In this document: in pieces, positions 1 through 5,501 of the stretch
How positions within the stretch are numbered: position 1 is the first letter of the stretch
Layout: each line of letters starts with the position of its first letter
Assembly: GCA_016793565.1 (NCBI GenBank)
Contig: JAEUMA010000280.1
Span: 1 to 6,388, forward strand
Source of the DNA: Rhizobiaceae bacterium
GTDB lineage: Bacteria > Pseudomonadota > Alphaproteobacteria > Rhizobiales > Rhizobiaceae
Reading direction: 5' to 3'
Length of the DNA: 6,388 bases
The notes under the pieces: generated by a model
The model's database searches: none
What the model saw: only the letters and a program-made list of their open reading frames with translations
Told to the model about the DNA's origin: nothing
Made by a program: the position numbers and the translations under genes

Positions 1-3
1 TTC

Positions 4-1197
4 TCAACCCTTCACCGCCGCGACAATCTTCTTGGCGGCGTCGTCGAGGTCGTCGGCCGAGGTGACGTTCAGCCCGCTCTCGTTGATGATCTTCTTGCCG
101 AGTTCGGCATTGGTGCCTTCCAGACGCACCACCAGCGGCACCTTGAGTCCAACTTCCTTGACGGCAGCGATCACGCCCTCGGCGATGACGTCGCATTTCA
201 TGATGCCGCCGAAGATGTTGATCAGGATGCCCTTCACGTTCGGGTCGGCGGTGATGATCTTGAAGGCCGCGGTGACCTTCTCCTTCGAAGCGCCGCCGCC
301 GACATCGAGGAAGTTGGCAGGCTCGGCGCCGTAGAGCTTGATGATATCCATCGTCGCCATGGCAAGCCCGGCGCCATTGACCATGCAGCCGATATTGCCG
401 TCGAGCGCGACATAGGCGAGGTCGTATTTCGACGCCTCGATCTCCTTGTCGTCCTCCTCCGTCGTGTCGCGCAGCTCGACCACGTCGGGGTGCCGGAAGA
501 GCGCGTTGTTGTCGAACGACACCTTGGCGTCGAGCACGCGCAGGCGGCCGTTCTTCATGACGATCAGCGGGTTGACCTCGAGCAGGCTCATGTCCTTCTC
601 GAAGAAGGCCTTGTAGAGCAGCGGAAACAGCGTGCCGCCGTCCTTGGCCGCATCGCCGTCGAGCTTGAGCGCGGCGTTGATGGCCTTCACGTCATCGGCG
701 GTGACGCCCTTTTCCGGGTCGATCGCCACGGTGACGATCTTCTCCGGCGTATCGTGCGCCACGGCCTCGATATCCATGCCGCCCTCGGTCGAGACGACGA
801 AGGCGATGCGGCCGACCGAACGGTCGACCAGCAGGGAGAGGTACAGTTCGCGGGCGATGTCGGCGCCGTCCTCGATATAGAGGCGGTTGACCTGCTTGCC
901 GGCAGGGCCGGTCTGCTTGGTCACCAGCGTGTTGCCCAGCATCTCGCGGGCGTTGGCGACCACGTCGTCGACGGTCTTGGCAAGCCGAACGCCGCCCTTG
1001 GCGTCGGCGGGCAGTTCCTTGAACTTGCCCTTGCCGCGGCCGCCGGCGTGGATCTGGCTCTTCACCACATAGAGCGGGCCGGGCAGCGACTTCGCCGCCA
1101 CTTCCGCTTCGCCCGCCGCCAGCACCGGCACGCCAGCGGCAACCGGCGCGCCGAAACCCTTCAGCAGCGCCTTGGCCTGGTATTCGTGAATGTTCAT
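4..1197 (-). CDS. sucC: Succinyl-CoA ligase (ADP-forming), beta subunit SucC
   Basis: This is the beta subunit of succinyl-CoA synthetase, which with SucD interconverts succinyl-CoA and succinate with nucleotide phosphorylation in the cytoplasmic TCA cycle. The 397-residue length is normal for the family. It opens with MNIHEYQAK and an ATP-grasp domain (about 1-220), including K46 and the GRGKG loop at 53-57. LLEVNPL carries E207 and N209, and D223 lies in LDAKVSFD; N209 and D223 match the family's metal-binding positions. The C-terminal CoA-ligase domain shows DVGGGA (298-303) and NIFGGI (327-332). It lies 19 bases downstream of mdh and has a strong AGGAGG ribosome site 8 bases before the ATG, so the start is secure. 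The stop is 3 bases from the window edge. sucD is expected next but is not visible. Nothing suggests damage. The nucleotide preference (ADP or GDP) is assumed, not shown. Confidence 0.97.
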   Translation of the reverse strand: MNIHEYQAKALLKGFGAPVAAGVPVLAAGEAEVAAKSLPGPLYVVKSQIHAGGRGKGKFKELPADAKGGVRLAKTVDDVVANAREMLGNTLVTKQTGPAGKQVNRLYIEDGADIARELYLSLLVDRSVGRIAFVVSTEGGMDIEAVAHDTPEKIVTVAIDPEKGVTADDVKAINAALKLDGDAAKDGGTLFPLLYKAFFEKDMSLLEVNPLIVMKNGRLRVLDAKVSFDNNALFRHPDVVELRDTTEEDDKEIEASKYDLAYVALDGNIGCMVNGAGLAMATMDIIKLYGAEPANFLDVGGGASKEKVTAAFKIITADPNVKGILINIFGGIMKCDVIAEGVIAAVKEVGLKVPLVVRLEGTNAELGKKIINESGLNVTSADDLDDAAKKIVAAVKG

Positions 1198-1205
1198 GGG
1201 TGCGG

Positions 1206-1211
1206 CCTCCT
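1206..1211 (-). promoter_or_regulatory. Ribosome binding site of sucC
   Basis: The minus strand reads AGGAGG here, 8 bases before the sucC ATG. It is a consensus Shine-Dalgarno sequence inside the 19-base mdh-sucC gap. It fixes the sucC start and fits translation from a shared mdh-sucC transcript. Confidence 0.85.
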
Positions 1212-1216
1212 GACCG

Positions 1217-2185
1217 TTACTTCTTGGCCAGGGCGGGCGCGATCGTCACGCAGGCCTCGCAAAGGCCCTGCACCGAGGCGACGGACTTCTCGAACATCTT
1301 CTGCTCGGCCTTGTTGAAGTCGATCTCGATGATGCGCTCGACGCCGCCGGCGCCGATCACCACCGGTACGCCGACATACATGTCCTTGATGCCGTACTGG
1401 CCGGAGAGATGCGCCGCGCAGGGCAGCACGCGCTTCTTGTCCTTCAGGTAGGACTCGGCCATCGCGATCGCCGAGGAAGCCGGCGCGTAGTAGGCCGAGC
1501 CAGACTTCAGCAGGCCGACGATCTCGCCGCCGCCCTTGCGCGTACGCTCGACGATGGCGTCGAGCTTGTCCTTGGTGGTCCAGCCCATCTTGACGAGGTC
1601 CGGCAGCGGGATGCCGCCGACCGTCGAATAGCGCACCATCGGCACCATGTCGTCGCCGTGGCCGCCGAGCGTCATGGCGCTGACGTCCTCGATCGAAACC
1701 TTGAATTCGTCGGCCAGGAAGTAGCGGAAGCGCGCGGAGTCCAGCACGCCGGCCATGCCGACCACATGGCTCTTCGGCAGGCCCGAGAACTTCTGCAGCG
1801 CCCAAACCATGGCGTCGAGCGGGTTGGTGATGCACACCACGAACGCCTTCGGCGCGTATTTCTTGATGCCCGCGCCGACCTGTTCCATGACCTTGAGGTT
1901 GATGCCGAGCAGATCGTCGCGGCTCATGCCGGGCTTGCGCGGCACGCCGGCGGTGACGATGCACACATCCGCGCCTTCGATCGCGGCATAGTCGTTGACG
2001 CCGGTGAGGCGCGCGTCAAAACCCTCCACCGACGAGGACTGCGCGATATCCAGGCCCTTGCCCTGCGGAATGCCCTCGGCGATGTCGAACATGACGATAT
2101 CGCCAAGTTCCTTGAGGCCGATCAGATGGGCCAGCGTGCCGCCGATCATGCCTGATCCGATGAGGGCTATCTTGTTGCGTGCCAT
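1217..2185 (-). CDS. mdh: Malate dehydrogenase (NAD-dependent, LDH-like type)
   Basis: This enzyme oxidises L-malate to oxaloacetate with NAD in the cytoplasmic TCA cycle. The 322-residue protein belongs to the lactate dehydrogenase-like MDH group common in alphaproteobacteria. The Rossmann fold starts at once, with GSGMIGG at 10-16 and D34 at the end of the second strand (NAD ribose contact). The mobile substrate loop VPRKPGMSR holds R83, the arginine that marks MDH rather than LDH, and R89. N121 lies in TNPLD, the D149/R152 pair in LDSARF, and the catalytic histidine H176 in GGHGD. All expected active-site residues are present. It is the first gene of a minus-strand operon with sucC 19 bases downstream, an arrangement known from Sinorhizobium (mdh-sucCDAB). 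The ATG start matches the family N-terminus, but the ribosome site is poor: AAGGG lies 13 bases upstream, partly within a small hairpin. Confidence 0.97.
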   Translation of the reverse strand: MARNKIALIGSGMIGGTLAHLIGLKELGDIVMFDIAEGIPQGKGLDIAQSSSVEGFDARLTGVNDYAAIEGADVCIVTAGVPRKPGMSRDDLLGINLKVMEQVGAGIKKYAPKAFVVCITNPLDAMVWALQKFSGLPKSHVVGMAGVLDSARFRYFLADEFKVSIEDVSAMTLGGHGDDMVPMVRYSTVGGIPLPDLVKMGWTTKDKLDAIVERTRKGGGEIVGLLKSGSAYYAPASSAIAMAESYLKDKKRVLPCAAHLSGQYGIKDMYVGVPVVIGAGGVERIIEIDFNKAEQKMFEKSVASVQGLCEACVTIAPALAKK

Positions 2186-2191
2186 TTGCGG

Positions 2192-2202
2192 AGGGTTTCC
2201 CT
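2192..2202 (-). promoter_or_regulatory. Small hairpin over the mdh Shine-Dalgarno-like sequence
   Basis: The minus strand reads AGGGAAACCCT, a 4-bp stem with a 3-base loop ending 6 bases before the mdh ATG. The only SD-like sequence, AAGGG, overlaps its first arm and lies 13 bases from the start, which is farther than usual. This could lower or modulate mdh translation. A stem this short may also be fortuitous. Confidence 0.3.
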
Positions 2203-2307
2203 TGTCTGTGACCGGCCGGTGACGGACGGGAGGCTATGCGATGGTGTCGAGGAAGAGCGACCGGTCGAAAATAGGGCCGCCACATAACGCCGAAGGCCGC
2301 AAAACTC

Positions 2308-2343
2308 AACCGATTCTTTCGTAGCCAACGTTTTCAATCGGTT
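2308..2343. repeat. 8-bp inverted repeat AACCGATT/AATCGGTT upstream of mdh
   Basis: AACCGATT (2308-2315) and AATCGGTT (2336-2343) are perfect inverted copies separated by 20 bases. The second arm overlaps the -10-like box. A related direct copy, CAATTCGGTT, follows at 2348-2357 beside CAATCGGTT at 2335-2343. The arrangement suggests a regulator binding site or a leader stem-loop. No known factor is recognised. Confidence 0.4.
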
Positions 2344-2346
2344 ATA
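2341..2346 (-). promoter_or_regulatory. Putative -10 box of the mdh-sucC promoter
   Basis: The minus strand reads TATAAC here, a good -10 hexamer in an AT-rich patch about 155 bases before the mdh ATG. No strong -35 hexamer stands at 17 bases. The closest is CTTACG, with a spacer of about 20 bases, overlapping the adjacent dyad. A long spacer of this kind is typical of promoters activated by MerR-family regulators, but the start site is not shown. Confidence 0.35.
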
Positions 2347-2357
2347 CAATTCGGTTT

Positions 2358-2371
2358 TTACGTAAACGTAA
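2358..2371. promoter_or_regulatory. 14-bp dyad resembling a MerR-family (LiuR-like) operator
   Basis: The plus strand reads TTACGTAAACGTAA: perfect 6-base arms, TTACGT and ACGTAA, around two central bases. It sits 11 bases upstream of the -10-like TATAAC. From memory it resembles the site described for LiuR, the MerR-family regulator of branched-chain amino acid degradation in proteobacteria. The dyad is seen directly. The regulator is inferred. Confidence 0.4.
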
Positions 2372-2477
2372 GTTTTTTGCCCGCAAAACACGCAGCCGCG
2401 CACAGCGGGCGACTATCCTGACCTCGGTTACCATGGCTGAGTTGCATGACGGGAATATGGTGGCCACCGCCGCGTCG

Positions 2478-3347
2478 TCAGCGAACCAGCCGAAAATGCT
2501 TCTTGGAGAGGTCCACCGAAAACAGCCGCTCGGCAGCCATCATCAGCCGGTAACGGCGTTCCTTCAACGTCGGCCGGTAGTCCGCCGACGATCCGGGCGA
2601 AAATTCCGGGCTGGGGTTCTGCGCGAACCAGTCGTGCATGACCGCGGGATGGGTTCCCGTGAAGCGGGCGAGCGCAGCAGGATCCTTGCGATAGCCCTTG
2701 AACGGCTTCTGCGCCTTTTCCCAATAGGTCGAGATGGACCGGCGCTTGTCTGCCATCGCTTCCGGCGAACGCACATGGCCGTAGTGATAGATATGGGCGT
2801 TGGCCAAAGCCGCGCGCGGCCAGCGCGTACGGTGCTTGGTCTCAACCACGTTGAAGAACAGCCCGTCATAGGCGACTGAGCGGATGGTATTGCGGATGAT
2901 GCGCGGTGCACGCCGGTACCAGTGCGACGAGACCGCCAGCCAGTCCGGCGAACCGTAGAAATGATAGTAGTCGAAGACCAGCGCTTCCACGCGCTCGTCA
3001 CCGAGGTGCGTCTCCATCGCCGCGCGGATCGCGGGAATATCCTTCTCGTGCAGAACCTCGTCGGCTTCTAGGTAAAAGGCCCAGTCGCCGCTGCAATTGG
3101 CCTGCGCCAGCATCTTCTGTTGGCCGTAGACGAAGCCGCCGACGCGCATCGCCTCGTTCCACGTGGTGTCGATGATGCGGATGCGCGGGTCGCCGATGGC
3201 GACCAGCCGCTGCCGGGTGTCGTCGTCGCAAGGGCCGAGCGCCACCACATATTCGTCGGCAAGCGGAAGCGCCGAGCGGATGCTTTCCTCGAACTGATAG
3301 CCTAGGCGAACCCCGTTGCGCAGGAACGTGTAGAGGCTGACCTTCAT
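2478..3347 (-). CDS. Glycosyltransferase family 2-like protein
   Basis: This is a probable cytoplasmic or membrane-associated glycosyltransferase of 289 residues with a GT-A fold like family 2. The donor and acceptor are unknown. The N-terminus (KVSLYTFLRNGVRLGY) and ADEYVVALGPCDDDT (30-44) match the first strands of such enzymes. DWAFYLEADEVLHE (88-101) carries E94-A95-D96, which corresponds to the metal/nucleotide-sugar DxD motif, here in an ExD form. A histidine- and tyrosine-rich segment, HIYHYGHVR (185-193), follows. There is no signal peptide or clear membrane segment. The reading frame is open to 3578, but I chose the ATG at 3347 because family homology begins there, GAGGG lies just upstream, and the residues before it are arginine-rich shadow of the next gene. 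It follows the YceH-like gene by 118 bases on the same strand. A role in surface polysaccharide is a guess. Confidence 0.85.
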   Translation of the reverse strand: MKVSLYTFLRNGVRLGYQFEESIRSALPLADEYVVALGPCDDDTRQRLVAIGDPRIRIIDTTWNEAMRVGGFVYGQQKMLAQANCSGDWAFYLEADEVLHEKDIPAIRAAMETHLGDERVEALVFDYYHFYGSPDWLAVSSHWYRRAPRIIRNTIRSVAYDGLFFNVVETKHRTRWPRAALANAHIYHYGHVRSPEAMADKRRSISTYWEKAQKPFKGYRKDPAALARFTGTHPAVMHDWFAQNPSPEFSPGSSADYRPTLKERRYRLMMAAERLFSVDLSKKHFRLVR

Positions 3348-3465
3348 CGCTTTTCCCTCGACGCGACGGGCCGTTGCCGCCGCGCGACGCGGGTTTCCGC
3401 CACGCCTTTGGCGGGATTGTGGCTTTCCGCGAGGCGAGTGCGCCGATCGCCGGGCAAGTCGTGCC

Positions 3466-4104
3466 TCACTGTCCGCCGCCGTCGGCGAGCCGCGCCTCGA
3501 GTGCTGCGACGCGCCGTTCCAGTTCCTCGATGCGCTCCTCCAGCAGCGACCGTTCGGCCGGGCCGGCGCTTCGGCCACGTTCGACCGCGGCGGGCGCGGT
3601 GACGGGGCCGGCGAGCAGATGCGCGTAGCGATCCTCGCGCTGGCCCGGTCCGCGCTCGATGAGCTGCACCAGCGGCGGCCGCCGGCCGATGAGCAGGTCG
3701 AGTTCGGAGCGCACCTGCTCCACCGAGCCGAAGCGCGTCATCCGTTCGGAGCGGGCGAGCAGTTCATGCGCCGTCTGCGGCCCGCGCAGCATCAGCAGGC
3801 CGAGGATCGCGATCTGGCCCTGTGTCAGCGAAAAGGCTTGCGCCATCTGGTGCTCGTAGCGCTCCACGCGTGAGGCGAAGGCCTGACGCACGAGCCGCTT
3901 CTCCTGCAGCAGCTTCAGCGCGCGCAGCACTTCGCCTTGTTCCAGTTCCATCACCGGATCGCGCCCGGTCTTCTGGTTGGCCGCCGCCTGCGCGGCGTTG
4001 AGCGTCAGCGGGTAGACGTCCGGGGTCAGCTCCTTCTTTTCGATGAGGCAGCCGAGGATGCGCACCTCGGCGGGGAACAGGGTGGGAAGCTCGTTATCCG
4101 TCAT
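3466..4104 (-). CDS. YceH/DUF480 family protein
   Basis: This 212-residue protein belongs to the YceH (UPF0502, DUF480) family, whose cellular role is not established. Family members are built from two winged-helix domains. The N-terminal signature is clear: LGCLIEKKELTPDVYPLTLN (17-36) followed by AANQKTGRDPVMEL (41-54). A second winged-helix region spans about 86-165 (SLTQGQIAILGLLMLRGPQTAHEL). After a proline- and alanine-rich linker (166-184), the C-terminus SLLEERIEELERRVAALEARL (186-206) is a heptad-patterned helix, probably a short coiled coil. The ATG start has AAAGGG 5 bases upstream. It is divergent from the membrane-protein gene across a 72-base gap and may share a control region with it. 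The glycosyltransferase gene lies downstream on the same strand. DNA binding is plausible from the fold but unproven. Confidence 0.92.
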   Translation of the reverse strand: MTDNELPTLFPAEVRILGCLIEKKELTPDVYPLTLNAAQAAANQKTGRDPVMELEQGEVLRALKLLQEKRLVRQAFASRVERYEHQMAQAFSLTQGQIAILGLLMLRGPQTAHELLARSERMTRFGSVEQVRSELDLLIGRRPPLVQLIERGPGQREDRYAHLLAGPVTAPAAVERGRSAGPAERSLLEERIEELERRVAALEARLADGGGQ

Positions 4105-4139
4105 GGCCGCCCTTTACAGTTTTGCGATCCAGGTGTTTT

Positions 4140-4151
4140 CTGCTTCGGCAG
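4140..4151. other. UUCG tetraloop hairpin between divergent genes
   Basis: CTGC-TTCG-GCAG forms a 4-bp stem closed by a C-G pair over a UUCG tetraloop, an unusually stable small RNA hairpin. It lies 25 bases before the membrane-protein ATG, so it would be in that gene's leader if transcription starts upstream of it. Function is unknown. Confidence 0.35.
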
Positions 4152-4176
4152 GTCGAAGGTTTATCGAGAGGGTGCG

Positions 4177-4680
4177 ATGTTCTTCGGCGTTTCGACTCTA
4201 CAGACATTTCACGTGCTGATAAGCCTCGTGGCGATCGCCAGCGGCATCGTCGTCGTCTGGGGGCTGATCACGTCGCGCCCGTTCGGCGCGCTTACCGCCG
4301 TCTTCCTGGTCACGACGCTGCTCACCAACCTGACCGGTTTCCTGTTTCCGTTCAATGGGTTCACGCCCGCCATCGGTGTTGGCATCGTCGGCACCATAGT
4401 GGTCGCCCTGTGCCTGCTTGCGCGCTATCCGATGCGGATGCAACAGGGCTGGCGCGGCGTGTTCGTCGTCACAGCGGTGATCTCGCTCTACCTCAACCTG
4501 TTCGTGCTGGTGGTCCAGCTCTTCCTGAAGGTGCCGGCGCTGCACGCTTACGCGCCGACCGGCTCGGAGCCGCCCTTCGCCGTCGCGCAGGGTCTGGTTC
4601 TGATCGCATGCGTGCTGGCGGGCATCATCGCCTACCGGCGCTTCCGCCGGTCGCCGCCGGCCGGCGCGACCGCCGCCTGA
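4177..4680 (+). CDS. Uncharacterised multi-pass membrane protein
   Basis: This is a 167-residue integral inner-membrane protein. I know similar uncharacterised proteins from other proteobacteria but no assigned function. Hydrophobic segments lie at about 10-31, 38-58, 64-83, 94-117 and 134-153, giving four or five membrane helices. A loop between the last two reads KVPALHAYAPTGSEPPF (118-134). That loop and LTGFLFPFNGFTP (52-64) look like conserved, proline-marked motifs. The C-terminus is short and basic (YRRFRRS), fitting a cytoplasmic end. The frame is open upstream, but the ATG at 4177 is the right start: GAGAGGG lies 4 bases before it and the hydrophobic protein begins there, while upstream residues are shadow of the divergent YceH-like gene. 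It converges on sdhB with 34 bases between stops. Confidence 0.85.
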   Translation: MFFGVSTLQTFHVLISLVAIASGIVVVWGLITSRPFGALTAVFLVTTLLTNLTGFLFPFNGFTPAIGVGIVGTIVVALCLLARYPMRMQQGWRGVFVVTAVISLYLNLFVLVVQLFLKVPALHAYAPTGSEPPFAVAQGLVLIACVLAGIIAYRRFRRSPPAGATAA

Positions 4681-4700
4681 CGATCGAAAGCGATGCAGCC

Positions 4701-4727
4701 GCGGCGGACGGGAGTCAGACCCGCCGC
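4701..4727. terminator. GC-rich hairpin at the convergent membrane protein/sdhB ends
   Basis: GCGGCGG (4701-4707) and CCGCCGC (4721-4727) form a perfect 7-bp stem with a 13-base loop. The hairpin covers the sdhB stop codon and lies 20 bases after the plus-strand stop. No T-run follows on either strand, so it is not a textbook intrinsic terminator. It may act as a bidirectional 3' stabiliser or a weak stop. Confidence 0.3.
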
Positions 4728-5494
4728 TCCACCATCATCTTCTTGATCTCGGCGATCGCCTTGGCCGGGTTCAGACCCTTCGGGCAGGTCTGCGCACAGT
4801 TCATGATCGTGTGGCAGCGATAGAGCCGGAACGGGTCTTCCAGATTGTCCAGCCGCTCGCCCGTGGCCTCGTCGCGGGAATCGATCAGCCAGCGATAGGC
4901 CTGCAGCAGCGTGGCGGGTCCGAGGTAGCGGTCGCCGTTCCACCAGTAGCTCGGACACGAGGTCGAGCAGCAGGCGCACAGGATGCATTCGTAGAGCCCG
5001 TCGAGCTTCAGCCGGTCGTCATGGCTCTGCATCCATTCCTTGGCAGGCTCGGGAGAGACGGTTTTCAGCCACGGCTCGATGGAGGCATGCTGGGCGTAGA
5101 AATTGGTCAGGTCCGGCACCAGGTCCTTGACCACCGCCATGTGCGGCAGCGGATAGACCTTGACCGCTCCCGAAATGTCGTCGCAGCCCTTGGTGCAGGC
5201 GAGCGTGTTGCCGCCGTCGATGTTCATGGCGCAGGAGCCGCAGATGCCCTCGCGGCAGGAACGGCGCAGCGTCAGCGTCGGGTCGACCTTGTTCTTGATC
5301 CACAGAAGCGCGTCGAGAACCATCGGCCCGCAATCATCCATGTCGACGAAATAGGTGTCGATGCGCGGGTTCTGTCCGTCGTCCGGCGACCAGCGGTAAA
5401 TTCTGTACTCGCGCAGATTGGTCGCGCCTTCCGGCTTCGGCCAGGTCTTGCCGACACCGATCTGCGAGTTCTTGGGAAGAGTGAGTTCAACCAT
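4715..5494 (-). CDS. sdhB: Succinate dehydrogenase iron-sulfur subunit SdhB
   Basis: This is the electron-transfer subunit of respiratory complex II. It carries electrons from FAD in SdhA to quinone at the SdhCD membrane anchor, on the cytoplasmic face of the inner membrane. At 259 residues its length is normal. All cluster ligands are present: C80, C85, C88 and C100 for [2Fe-2S]; C170, C173, C176 and C237 for [4Fe-4S]; C180, C227 and C233 for [3Fe-4S]. The spacing matches E. coli SdhB. The ATG at 5494 gives the usual rhizobial start (MVELTLPK); the frame extends further upstream but only as shadow of the next gene. The ribosome site is weak: an AGG 6 bases before the ATG, overlapping the upstream gene's TAG. 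The gene immediately upstream, 7 bases away, is a PIN-domain toxin gene, not sdhA, so sdhB expression may depend on readthrough or coupling from it. Confidence 0.97.
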   Translation of the reverse strand: MVELTLPKNSQIGVGKTWPKPEGATNLREYRIYRWSPDDGQNPRIDTYFVDMDDCGPMVLDALLWIKNKVDPTLTLRRSCREGICGSCAMNIDGGNTLACTKGCDDISGAVKVYPLPHMAVVKDLVPDLTNFYAQHASIEPWLKTVSPEPAKEWMQSHDDRLKLDGLYECILCACCSTSCPSYWWNGDRYLGPATLLQAYRWLIDSRDEATGERLDNLEDPFRLYRCHTIMNCAQTCPKGLNPAKAIAEIKKMMVERRV

Positions 5495-5501
5495 GACAGA
5501 C

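Larger units (their letters stand above)
2186..2477. other. Gene-free stretch upstream of mdh
   Basis: This 292-base stretch separates mdh from the glycosyltransferase gene, both on the minus strand. It is clearly more AT-rich around 2300-2400 than its surroundings, as expected of a promoter region. It holds a -10-like TATAAC (2341-2346), a 14-base dyad (2358-2371), an 8-base inverted repeat (2308-2343) and two 10-base palindromes, ACCGGCCGGT (2211-2220) and CGACCGGTCG (2258-2267), in the likely mdh leader. I found no convincing protein-coding gene. An open frame at 2167-2403 overlaps the mdh start, has no recognisable protein and was discarded. No clear terminator for the glycosyltransferase gene (hairpin followed by a T-run) was found. 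Confidence 0.7.

Noticed and set aside
490..1317. Long plus-strand open frame antisense to sucC (275 codons)
   Set aside because: It lies opposite sucC and its start, its composition is biased (runs of H, R, V, D typical of the reverse complement of GC-rich genes), and no family is recognised.
1409..2155. Long plus-strand open frame antisense to mdh (248 codons)
   Set aside because: It is a reverse-complement shadow of a confidently identified mdh, with no SD and no recognisable domain.
2167..2403. Minus-strand frame of 78 codons upstream of mdh
   Set aside because: It overlaps the mdh start out of frame, covers the promoter-like repeats and resembles no known protein.
2379..2410. Inverted repeat GCCCGC/GCGGGC with a 20-base loop, considered as a terminator of the glycosyltransferase gene
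   Set aside because: On the minus strand the stem is followed by A residues rather than a T-run, and 6 bp with a 20-base loop is common by chance in GC-rich DNA.
3397..3414. Hairpin CCGCCA/TGGCGG with 6-base loop between the YceH-like and glycosyltransferase genes, considered as a terminator
   Set aside because: On the minus strand it is followed by A residues, not T residues, and the stem is only 6 bp. It is too weak to call.
3348..3578. N-terminal extension of the glycosyltransferase up to 3578
   Set aside because: The 77 extra residues are arginine-rich, overlap the YceH-like gene and lack homology. The ATG at 3347 has an SD and the family N-terminus.
3937..4176. N-terminal extension of the membrane protein
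   Set aside because: It is antisense to the start of the YceH-like gene. The hydrophobic protein and SD support 4177.
4122..4823. Alternative plus-strand frame across the membrane-protein gene (233 codons)
   Set aside because: The product is arginine-rich and hydrophilic without a family, whereas the other frame gives a coherent multi-pass membrane protein with a good ribosome site.
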